Shown: one piece after another, positions 8,784-18,826 of the stretch
Numbering within the stretch: position 1 is the first letter of the stretch
Layout: each line of letters begins with the position of its first letter
Source: Desulfovibrio sp. Huiquan2017
GTDB lineage: Bacteria; Desulfobacterota; Desulfovibrionia; Desulfovibrionales; Desulfovibrionaceae
Reading direction: 5' to 3'
NCBI RefSeq assembly: GCF_017351175.1
Contig: NZ_JAFMPN010000002.1
Span: 186,001 to 250,000 of the forward strand
DNA length: 64,000 bases
Program-made: the position numbers and the translations under genes
Notes under the pieces: generated by a model
Told to the model about the DNA's origin: nothing
Database searches by the model: none
What the model saw: the letters and a program-made list of their open reading frames with translations, nothing else

Positions 8784-9417
8784 GTTGCAGGAGGTCGGCA
8801 GCCTGGGCCAGGGTGTCGGCGCAAAGGATGGAAACGGCCTTGTAGAAGGACGCGTTCTCGTGGTTGGCGACCACCTCCAGGAACCGGGTGGCCCAGCGCG
8901 AGAGGTGGGCGTTCACGAATCTGCCGGCCATGGCGAAGTGCTTGGCCGCGGCTTCCGTGTCGTCTTGCTCGGCGGCTTCGGCCAAACAGCCCATGACACC
9001 GCCGAGGAAGGATACTTCAAGGCCGAAGTGGTCGTCGGGCTCATGGTCGGGGTTGGGCGAGGCGAGGCCGTATTCGGCGTAGGCGTCGCGCACGTCGAAC
9101 ATGGGCCCGTCGAAGAGGAGCCGGTCCTTGGTGGTCCAGACGGATTCCCAAAGGGGAATGGCGTTGTCCGGGCCGATGAAGAGGGCGGCATATTCCGCCA
9201 GCAGCGCGGTCTGGGCCGCTTCGTCGTGGGTCGCGACGCCCTCCTTCAGGAAAAGCAGCGCCTCGGCCGAGTCCTCGTTCGACGGTTCGAGCGGCCATTC
9301 CTCAAAGACCTTGTTTTCGCGGACCAGTTCGATGAAACGGGCGTCCGGCGGTTCGATGAAGAGCCGGGCGAGGAAATTCAGTGTAAGGGCGCAAGCGCCG
9401 ATGTTTGCTGCGTTCAT
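8770..9417 (-). CDS. TorD/DmsD-family Tat-enzyme maturation chaperone
   Basis: A 215-residue, all-helical cytoplasmic protein with the TorD-family hallmark region YAALFIGPDNAIPLWESVW (residues about 75-93) and a later EPDDHFGLEVSFL segment. These chaperones bind the Tat signal of molybdoenzymes such as DmsA and hold them until the cofactor is inserted. It lies in the dms operon, separated from dmsC by a 46-base gap that contains a hairpin. The ribosome site before ATG 9417 is poor, so translation may be weak or coupled. Confidence 0.85.
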   Translation of the reverse strand: MNAANIGACALTLNFLARLFIEPPDARFIELVRENKVFEEWPLEPSNEDSAEALLFLKEGVATHDEAAQTALLAEYAALFIGPDNAIPLWESVWTTKDRLLFDGPMFDVRDAYAEYGLASPNPDHEPDDHFGLEVSFLGGVMGCLAEAAEQDDTEAAAKHFAMAGRFVNAHLSRWATRFLEVVANHENASFYKAVSILCADTLAQAADLLQPGQA

Positions 9418-9429
9418 GGTGTCCGTGGC

Positions 9430-9453
9430 GGCCCGGAGGCGAACCTCCGGGCC
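9430..9453 (-). promoter_or_regulatory. Intercistronic hairpin with UUCG loop between dmsC and torD
   Basis: A perfect 10-bp stem GGCCCGGAGG / CCTCCGGGCC closes a TTCG tetraloop when read on the minus strand, an exceptionally stable RNA form. It begins 11 bases after the dmsC stop. No U-run follows in the operon direction, so it more likely protects the dmsABC message 3' end or attenuates than fully terminates. Confidence 0.5.
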
Positions 9454-9463
9454 TTGTTTTCGT

Positions 9464-10330
9464 TTAGATGCCGATGCGCATGTAGGTCCCGTAGAACATC
9501 AGCCTGTCGATGATCTCCCCGGCCATGATCAGCGCGAGGGCGCACAGGGCGGGGTTCGTGGCCATGCGGAGCTGCTTGGCGCCGATGGCCTTGAGGCCGA
9601 ACCAGGTGAAGATGCCGACGCCCGCGCAGATCATGGCGATGCGGACCACCAGCACGGTCAGCCCTTCGCCCGCCACCATGTCGAGGCCGCTGACTCCGAG
9701 GCTGTCGACACTGCTCAGGGCGACCATGTTCAGGACGATGGCGATGAACTTGAGGGCGAGGCCGACCTGCGCGGAGACGCAGAGCAGCCCGGTTACGGAA
9801 GCGCAGGGCTCGCCGCATTCCTTGCCGCTGTTCTCGATGCTGCCGATCACGCCGCAGACGACCGCTCCGGCCAGGAGCGTGGTCCCGTAGAAACTGAAGG
9901 CGGTGGCCACGGTGTTCCAGACGGGAACGGTTTCCAGCAGGTAGACCTTGGTCATGACGAAGACCGCGAACAGCCCCAGGAGCATGGCGAGCAGGGAAAG
10001 GGGTGCGGCCTTGGCCTCATCGTTGCGCATCCGCACGAAGGCGAGCGCGAGGATGGCGGCGAAGAAGGCGGACACGGACAGGATTTCCCGGCTGAGCCAC
10101 GAGTGCCCGAGGTTCATGATGGTGAACACGCTGTGCAGGGGGGTGCCGAGGTGGGTCAGGGACAGGACCAGGCCGAGGGCGGTCAGGACGCATGCCACCG
10201 GAGTCTGCAGGCGCAACGCGGCGCCTTTTGCGCCGGAGAAGAGCCGGGCGCCTTCCGTTATGACCACGATCCCCACCGCGCTCTGAACGAGGATGGTGAA
10301 CAGGACGAGGCTCCAATCACTGGAAAACAT
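9464..10330 (-). CDS. dmsC: DmsC-family membrane anchor of DMSO-reductase-type complex
   Basis: A 288-residue protein with eight predicted membrane helices and the DmsC pattern: TEGARLFSGAK after helix 1, LSLTHLGTPLHSV in the second and NLGHSWLSREIL before the third. It anchors the catalytic and iron-sulfur subunits and oxidises menaquinol. Its start overlaps the end of dmsB, with the Shine-Dalgarno GAGGAGG inside the dmsB codons, so the two are translationally coupled. Confidence 0.85.
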   Translation of the reverse strand: MFSSDWSLVLFTILVQSAVGIVVITEGARLFSGAKGAALRLQTPVACVLTALGLVLSLTHLGTPLHSVFTIMNLGHSWLSREILSVSAFFAAILALAFVRMRNDEAKAAPLSLLAMLLGLFAVFVMTKVYLLETVPVWNTVATAFSFYGTTLLAGAVVCGVIGSIENSGKECGEPCASVTGLLCVSAQVGLALKFIAIVLNMVALSSVDSLGVSGLDMVAGEGLTVLVVRIAMICAGVGIFTWFGLKAIGAKQLRMATNPALCALALIMAGEIIDRLMFYGTYMRIGI

Positions 10331-10331
10331 G

Positions 10332-10952
10332 CTACACCTCCTCGGGGTTGCTGATTTTGCCCATTCTCGAACCGCCGGGCTTGGCGGTCGGGCCAGGCGT
10401 GACGATGATGTTGGGCTGGGTTATTTTCGGATCGGGCAGGGGCGCGACGATGTTCAGTTTGCCGTACTTGGCGACAAGGTCCTCGTATTCCCCGAAGTCG
10501 AGCGCGCGACAGGGGCAGGCGGCGACGCAGGCGGGCTCCTTGCCCTCCTGGAGGTAGTCGCGGCAGAAGTCGCACTTGGTCATCTTGCCGATCTCCGGAT
10601 TGTACTGGGGAGCGGAATAGGGACAGCCCCATTCGCAGTAGCGGCAGCCGACACATTTGTCGTGATCGACGGAGACGATGCCGTCCTCGCCCTTGTGCAT
10701 GGCCGTGGTGGGACACGAGCGGACGCAGATGGGGTTTTCACAGTGGTTGCAGGAGATGGACAGGTAGTAGCTGAACACGTTTTGCGTGTACGTGCCGTCA
10801 GGGCGTTCCACCCACTCTCCTCCGACGTATTCGGTCACTCTCCGCCACATGACGCCGAGAGGCAGATCGTGCTTGTCGATACAGGCGACCATGCACGTCT
10901 TGCATCCGGTGCAGCGGGAGATATCTATATGAAAAGCTGGACGCTTCAACAT
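10332..10952 (-). CDS. dmsB: DmsB-family iron-sulfur subunit
   Basis: A 206-residue electron-transfer subunit with four ferredoxin-type clusters. Visible motifs are CTGCKTCMVACIDKHD near residue 15, CNHCENPICVRSCPTTAM near 68, CVGCRYCEWGCPYSAPQY near 100 and CDFCRDYLQEGKEPACVAACP near 127. This is the four-cluster DmsB/NrfC/PhsB arrangement that passes electrons from the membrane subunit to the molybdenum subunit. No signal peptide is present, as expected for a partner exported with DmsA. It follows dmsA by 10 bases and has a strong AAGGAG site. Confidence 0.9.
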   Translation of the reverse strand: MLKRPAFHIDISRCTGCKTCMVACIDKHDLPLGVMWRRVTEYVGGEWVERPDGTYTQNVFSYYLSISCNHCENPICVRSCPTTAMHKGEDGIVSVDHDKCVGCRYCEWGCPYSAPQYNPEIGKMTKCDFCRDYLQEGKEPACVAACPCRALDFGEYEDLVAKYGKLNIVAPLPDPKITQPNIIVTPGPTAKPGGSRMGKISNPEEV

Positions 10953-10962
10953 GAACTTCTCC

Positions 10963-13401
10963 TTAAGCCTTCACGACTTCGACGAGGTTGGTGTGCTGGG
11001 GATTGCCTTTGGAGAGCGGGCTGGGACGCTGCGAGGTCAGCATGTTCACGCAGCCGCCGTGGTCCGCCCCGTCGGCACCGGGCGTGAACCAGGCTCCCTG
11101 GGGCAGGCTGAGGACGCCGGGCATGATGCGCATGGTCACCTTCGCCGGGATGAAGACCGTGCCCCGGTCGTTGAACACCTTCACCATTTCGCCATGCTTG
11201 ATGCCGCGTCTTTCCGCATCCAGCGGGTTGATCCAGAGCTCCTGCGGAGCGACCTGCTTCAACCAGTCCACGTTGCCATAGGTGGAGTGCGTGCGCTGCT
11301 TGTAATGGTGGCCGATCAACTGGAGGGGGAAGTCCTTCCGCTTGGGGTCGCCGACGCCTTCCCAGGTGGCCAGGTATTCCGGCAGCGCCGGAATGCGGTC
11401 GCCCTTGGCCAATTTCCAGGTTTGTCCGATGTCCCACAGCTTCTTGCTGAAGAGTTCAATCTTGCCGGAAGGCGTGGGCAGCGGGTTGGCTTCGGGGTCT
11501 TCCCGGAACGCCCGGTAGGGCACGGGGGTCGGACCCTCGATCTTTTCCTTGTACACGCCGACCTTGAAGGCGTCTTCGATCGTGGGGGGCAAGGTCGGAA
11601 GGTTCGCTCGGGAATCTTCGTAGATCTTGCGCAGCCATTGGTCGCGCGTCCGCCCCTCGGTGAAGGCCTGTTCCACGCCCATGCGCTTGGCCACGCCGGC
11701 GCAGATGTCGTACACGGAACGCGATTCGAAGAAGGGCTCGACCGCCTTCTGGGCGAAGATGACGTACTTGAGGTACGCGCTCTTCCCGCCGTTGGCGAAG
11801 TCATCCTCTTCCAGGTTTGCGGTCCCGGGGAGCAGGATGTCGGCGTAGCGGGCGCTGGAGGTCAGGAAGTTGTCGATGACCACGATGGTCTCGCACTTGC
11901 TTTCATCTTCCAGGATGCGCCGGGTGGTGGTGATGTCGGAGTGCTGGTTGATGATGCAGTTGCCCGCGAAGTTCCAGATGAACTTGATGGGTACTTCCAG
12001 CTTGTCGCGGCCGCGCACGCCGTCGGCCAGGGCCGTCATCTCGGGGCCGCGCTCGATGGCGTCGGTCCACATGAAGACGGAAATGGCCGTGGAAACGGGG
12101 TTCTTCAGCGTGGGGAACGCGCTGAACTTTACCGCGCTGTCGCCTTCACGGGCTCCGGTGTTGCCGCCCTGGATGCCCACGTTGCCGGTGAGAACGGCCA
12201 GGGCGCAGATGGCGAGCGAGGTGTGTTCGCCGTTGGCGTGGCGCTGGGAGCCCCATCCCTGGACGATGAAGCACGGCTTGGCTCCGGCGATCTCGCGGGC
12301 CAGCTTGATGATCCGTTCCTTGGGAATGCCGGTGATGGACGCGGCCCATTCGGGCGTCTTGGGCGTGCCGTCGGGGCCGGTGCCCATGATGTATGATTTG
12401 TAGGAATTGCCGGCCGGAACGCCTTCGGGCATGGAGTCCTCGGAGAATCCCACCGTGTACCGCTTGATGAAGTCTTCGTCCGCCAGGCCCTCGCTGATCA
12501 TGACGTAGGCGAGGCCGCTGACCAGGGCGGCGTCCGTGCCGGGATGGATGGGAATCCATTCGTCGGCGGCGGCCGCGGCGGTGTCGGTGTGCCTGGGATC
12601 AATGACGATGACGCGGGTGTTTCCCTTTTTCTTGGCTTCGAGCAGATCGTATACGGTGCCGCCGCCACTCATGCGTGTCCCGGCCGGGTTGTTGCCGAAG
12701 AAGACCGCGAGTTGGGCTTGGGAGACGTCGTTGATGTGGTTGCCATTGACCCAGCCCCCGCCGTACATGTAAGGCAGGGATACGGATATTTGCGACGTGC
12801 TGTAGGTACCGTAGTGATTGAGGTACCCGCCCATACAGTTCATGAGCCGGGCCACCGGACTGGTGGACGGCGGCCAGGACTTGGACAGTACGGCACCCAG
12901 GTTGCCGGTGGCGTAGCTGAGATAGACGGCTTCGTTGCCGTATTCATCAAGGGTCTTCTTCAGCCGCTTGGCGATCTCGTCAAAGGCTTCGTCCCAGGAA
13001 ATGCGCTCGAACTTGCCTTCGCCGCGCTTGCCCACGCGCTTCATGGGGTATTTCAGCCGGTCCGGGGCGTACAGGCGGCGGCGCATGGAGCGGCCGCGCA
13101 GGCAAGCCCGGATCTCATGCAGGCCATAGGTCTCGTCGCCGCCGTTGTCCGTCTCGATGCGGGTGAGTACGCCGTCGGTGACATGGGCGCGCAGCAGGCA
13201 CCGGCTGCCGCAGTTGACGTTGCATGACGTCCAGACGGTCTTTTCGTCCTTGGTGGCCTCGCCGTTTGCTTGTTTCAGTCCGTAGAAGAGCCCTCCGCCG
13301 GATACGGCGGCTATACTGCCCAGCATGGCGCCCCATTTGAGGACGCTCCGTCGCTTGACGCTGCCGAATGCGGGGGCGTCGGTTGTCTTTTCCTTGTTCA
13401 T
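10963..13401 (-). CDS. dmsA: DmsA-type molybdopterin oxidoreductase catalytic subunit
   Basis: An 812-residue molybdopterin enzyme of the DMSO reductase family. It has a twin-arginine leader (RRSVLKWG, residues 17-24), a 4Fe-4S site (C60, C64, C68 and a Cys near 99), and the DmsA-like YGTYSTSQI region, where the serine is the expected molybdenum ligand, followed by FGNNPAGTRMSGGG. It is close to the size of E. coli DmsA. It probably faces the periplasm and reduces an S- or N-oxide with menaquinol electrons delivered by DmsBC; the real substrate is unknown. It is first in the operon dmsABC-torD-polyferredoxin, and the kinase/sigma54 regulator pair lies directly upstream. Confidence 0.88.
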   Translation of the reverse strand: MNKEKTTDAPAFGSVKRRSVLKWGAMLGSIAAVSGGGLFYGLKQANGEATKDEKTVWTSCNVNCGSRCLLRAHVTDGVLTRIETDNGGDETYGLHEIRACLRGRSMRRRLYAPDRLKYPMKRVGKRGEGKFERISWDEAFDEIAKRLKKTLDEYGNEAVYLSYATGNLGAVLSKSWPPSTSPVARLMNCMGGYLNHYGTYSTSQISVSLPYMYGGGWVNGNHINDVSQAQLAVFFGNNPAGTRMSGGGTVYDLLEAKKKGNTRVIVIDPRHTDTAAAAADEWIPIHPGTDAALVSGLAYVMISEGLADEDFIKRYTVGFSEDSMPEGVPAGNSYKSYIMGTGPDGTPKTPEWAASITGIPKERIIKLAREIAGAKPCFIVQGWGSQRHANGEHTSLAICALAVLTGNVGIQGGNTGAREGDSAVKFSAFPTLKNPVSTAISVFMWTDAIERGPEMTALADGVRGRDKLEVPIKFIWNFAGNCIINQHSDITTTRRILEDESKCETIVVIDNFLTSSARYADILLPGTANLEEDDFANGGKSAYLKYVIFAQKAVEPFFESRSVYDICAGVAKRMGVEQAFTEGRTRDQWLRKIYEDSRANLPTLPPTIEDAFKVGVYKEKIEGPTPVPYRAFREDPEANPLPTPSGKIELFSKKLWDIGQTWKLAKGDRIPALPEYLATWEGVGDPKRKDFPLQLIGHHYKQRTHSTYGNVDWLKQVAPQELWINPLDAERRGIKHGEMVKVFNDRGTVFIPAKVTMRIMPGVLSLPQGAWFTPGADGADHGGCVNMLTSQRPSPLSKGNPQHTNLVEVVKA

Positions 13402-13455
13402 TAATACTCCCTGCTTCTTTCAAGAGTAACAACATTCACAAACTGCCGGTTACTT

Positions 13456-13471
13456 AACAACAATCATGCCA
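13456..13471 (-). promoter_or_regulatory. Possible sigma54 promoter of the dms operon
   Basis: On the minus strand the sequence TGGCATGATTGTTGTT keeps the -24 TGGCAT and most of the -12 element, but has GT where GC is normal, so it is imperfect. It lies 55 bases before the dmsA ATG, in the gap between dmsA and a sigma54-dependent regulator gene. The position fits; the mismatch keeps confidence low. The 13402-13594 gap holds nothing else clear. Confidence 0.35.
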
Positions 13472-13594
13472 ATGTCTTTGTCTTGAAGAAACAGATGGTT
13501 GCGGATTCGTTGCATGGGCGTGGCCCGCTTATCCCGCTTGCGTGGGAAGGATTCCGTGCACTTGTTGCGGAATGTCCGGAAAAAGTGGAATGGG

Positions 13595-15031
13595 TCAATC
13601 CTTTTCCAGGCCGTACTTTCGCAGTTGCGCGTACAGGCGGCTTTTGCCCAGCCCGGAGAGCCGGGATGCCTGCTTGATGTTGCCGTCGCACGCTTCGAAG
13701 AGCCGAGTGAAATAGCGCTGCTCCGCCCGGGTCAGCACCTCCTGCCGGAACGACTTGTAGGGCAATATCTCTCCGTCCGCCTGGATTGCGTTGTCGATCT
13801 CCGTTTCATCGGGGGCGTCGGCAAGGCATGCCGAGCCGCCGTCGTTTCTGGACATGGACTCCTTGAGTATGCGGATGCGCAGTTGCTCGGGAAGGTTGTG
13901 GACGTACAGCTCGGGCATCTCGTAGGCGTTGGCCACGGAACTCTCCAGGACGTTGCCCAGTTCCCTGACGTTGCCCGGCCAGTCGTAGGCCGTGAAGACG
14001 TCCACGACCTCGCAGGTGAGCGTCTTGGGCGGCACGCCGTATCCGGCGCAGATGCGCCGGATGACACATTCGGCGAGCTCCTTGATGTCATCCCGCCGGT
14101 CGCGCAGCGGCGGCAGTTCGATGACCATGGCCCCCAGGCGGTACAAGAGGTCCTGTCGAAAGAGGCCGCCGTCAACCATTGTTCCAAGATTGCGGTGGGT
14201 TGCGGCTACCATACGGAAATCGCTTTCTTCCTCGTGATTGGCCCCCACCGGACGGTACCGCCGTTCCTGGAGGACGCGCAGCAGCCTTTTTTGCAGGTCG
14301 AGCGACATCTCGCCGATTTCGTCCAGGAAGAGCGTTCCCTTGTCGGCCTTGAGGACCAGGCCCTGGCTGGGTCTGTCGGCACCGGTGAAGGCCCCCTTGA
14401 CGTGGCCGAAGAGGGTGCTTTCCAACAAGGTGGCCGGAATGGCCGCGCAATCGACCACGATGAAGGGGCCGGAGGACCGGCGGCTGTTGTTGTGCAGCGC
14501 CTTGGCGAAGAGCTCCTTGCCGGTGCCGGTTTCGCCGGTGATCAGGACGCTTGCTTCACTCCGGGCGGCCGAGGCGAGTTTCTCCAGGGCGTTGGTGATG
14601 GCCGGGCTGGTTCCGACGATGCCACACCGGTCGAAGGTGTCGGGCAGCTTGGCGTGCTTGCGTAGCGTGTCCCTGTATTTCAGGACCCGTTGCAGGGGGA
14701 GCAGAATCTTCTTGGGGGACAGGGGTTTTTGCAGGTAATCCCAGGCGCCGTTGCGGATGGCCAGTTCCGCGCCGTCCGGGTCGCCGAGGCCGGTCAGTAT
14801 GATGACCTCGGGCGGAAGTTGCCGTTGCCGCAAGGTCGGAAGAATGCTGAGTCCGTTGGCGTCGGGCAGTCGGATGTCCAGAAAGACGACGTCGAAATCC
14901 CCGCCTTCGGCCTTGGCTACGCCGTCCCGGGCGGTCAGGGCGAAATCGGCTTCATGGCCGATGTTTCTTACGAGTTCCGCCAGGGCTTCGCAGGTCGGTT
15001 GGTCGTCGTCGATGATCAGTACGTTTGCCAT
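13595..15031 (-). CDS. Sigma54-dependent response regulator (NtrC type) of the dms region
   Basis: A 478-residue regulator with a receiver domain (IIDDDQ, phospho-Asp in VVFLDIRLPD, Lys in LQKPLS), an AAA+ sigma54 activator domain (Walker A GETGTGKE, GAFTGA loop intact, Walker B TLFLDEIGE) and a C-terminal Fis-type HTH (SGLGKSRLYAQLRKYG). It lies 12 bases downstream of the hybrid kinase gene and directly upstream of dmsA, all on the same strand. The natural reading is that it activates the dms operon from a sigma54 promoter when its kinase senses a periplasmic ligand. Confidence 0.9.
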   Translation of the reverse strand: MANVLIIDDDQPTCEALAELVRNIGHEADFALTARDGVAKAEGGDFDVVFLDIRLPDANGLSILPTLRQRQLPPEVIILTGLGDPDGAELAIRNGAWDYLQKPLSPKKILLPLQRVLKYRDTLRKHAKLPDTFDRCGIVGTSPAITNALEKLASAARSEASVLITGETGTGKELFAKALHNNSRRSSGPFIVVDCAAIPATLLESTLFGHVKGAFTGADRPSQGLVLKADKGTLFLDEIGEMSLDLQKRLLRVLQERRYRPVGANHEEESDFRMVAATHRNLGTMVDGGLFRQDLLYRLGAMVIELPPLRDRRDDIKELAECVIRRICAGYGVPPKTLTCEVVDVFTAYDWPGNVRELGNVLESSVANAYEMPELYVHNLPEQLRIRILKESMSRNDGGSACLADAPDETEIDNAIQADGEILPYKSFRQEVLTRAEQRYFTRLFEACDGNIKQASRLSGLGKSRLYAQLRKYGLEKD

Positions 15032-15043
15032 GGGTTTCCTCTG

Positions 15044-17619
<2,576 letters not shown>

Positions 17620-18034
17620 GAATAGCTCTCTCAGTTTCTTTTCCCGCTGGATTTACAATAAGCATACCATGTTGGGCGGACAGAAATATTCTTTGTGTAC
17701 GAATGGATATGTCTTTTCAGCATGGAGTGAAGGCATTTGTTTCCACTGAAGTTGGACGATCCTTCCCGAATTCGCCAGTATTTTTTCCGATTTTTTTGGA
17801 ATTGGCGGGTGCCGCCCTGGGGGCCCGGCGATATCCGTGCACGTTCAGGATTGATGTCCCCCGGAGTTCGAGGCCGCAGACCTTGTGTTTGTGACAGCGC
17901 ACGGAGACCGAAAGAGTTCGTTTGCAGGGCGCCCGGACTCATGGTACCTCTGCCCGGCGACAACCTGGGCGACGGGAAGATAACCGTGGCCCGTCCCTGC
18001 GCGACGAACCGTAAATGGAATACAGGCCGGACCG

Positions 18035-18400
18035 GTGACAACCAAGACCCGCAACATCTCGCGATTGATCGTTTTCCTGCTGTTGGCATTGTGGCTGATG
18101 CCGATGGACAGCGGCGGCTTCGTTGACGACAGGCGGGGGTTGGACCATGGCTCCAGCTTTCTTTATTCCTCCCTCGGATGCGCCGGAGCGGAGGCTGGTC
18201 TCGTCGAGACGCCTCAGCGGACGCGCGTCGTGGTTCTCGAACAAAAACATGTTGCCGCCTTGAGTCCCGGCAAATTCTCCATTGAGTTCGTCAGGGCCGC
18301 GGCATTCCTGTCCAAGGAACCCGTCAAAGGTTTCATCCCGCATTTCGCACGCCGGTCGATACCGACCCGAGCACCTCCGTTTGCCATAATCGAATTATAG
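18035..18400 (+). CDS. Possible small exported protein, weak support
   Basis: A GTG-started 121-codon frame with a signal-like N-terminus (SRLIVFLLLALWLMPMDSGG) and an unremarkable remainder ending in FAIIEL. No ribosome site and no recognised family. It is one of two short plus-strand frames in the 1.2-kb gap between the kinase and mop. The segment 17620-18034 shows no gene I can support. Confidence 0.25.
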   Translation: MTTKTRNISRLIVFLLLALWLMPMDSGGFVDDRRGLDHGSSFLYSSLGCAGAEAGLVETPQRTRVVVLEQKHVAALSPGKFSIEFVRAAAFLSKEPVKGFIPHFARRSIPTRAPPFAIIEL

Positions 18401-18478
18401 ATTTGGCTGATGCCACCAAGGCCGTTGTCGTCTTGGGTGGGCTTATTACTCGTTGTAAAACAGAGGTTCTCTTGCCAT

Positions 18479-18643
18479 ATGTCCAATCTTGCATCTTCCC
18501 GTGCGGAAAAGTCGTCTTTGTCGGTGTCTGAAATCGATTGTACCCCCAAGCAGTACTCCTTCAAGGAGCTGTTCATCATAGGATTGAAGTTCGCCCTCTG
18601 CACCGCGATCTTTCTCCTGCCCATTTGGTTCATCGAATCGTAA
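18479..18643 (+). CDS. Small single-span membrane protein, unknown function
   Basis: A 54-residue frame starting MSNLASSRAEK with a polar N-terminal half and one C-terminal membrane helix (IIGLKFALCTAIFLLPIWF) ending ES. AGAGG lies 13 bases upstream of ATG 18479, rather far. The tidy polar-then-hydrophobic organisation suggests a real small protein, but no family was recognised. A longer frame upstream is not convincing. Confidence 0.45.
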   Translation: MSNLASSRAEKSSLSVSEIDCTPKQYSFKELFIIGLKFALCTAIFLLPIWFIES

Positions 18644-18775
18644 GCGATACCAGAACGATCGCCCCTTGGTGGAGATTCCTTCGCCAGGGGCGATGTTTCC
18701 CGCTCCAGGGCCTTTCCGCCGGACGGTGCCGATTGGCAAACGCGGCCGGAAGGGTTGCCGGGCGGGAGAGATAGC

Positions 18776-18804
18776 GGGCGGCCCCGGAATTTCCGGGGCC
18801 GCCC
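18776..18804 (-). terminator. Long palindromic terminator after mop
   Basis: A nearly uninterrupted 14-bp inverted repeat GGGCGGCCCCGGAA / TTCCGGGGCCGCCC with a one-base centre begins 22 bases past the mop stop codon. It is very stable but has no strong U-run, so termination may be partly Rho-assisted. Confidence 0.65.
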
Positions 18805-18826
18805 TTGCTGTTGTGATGGGGGGGGG

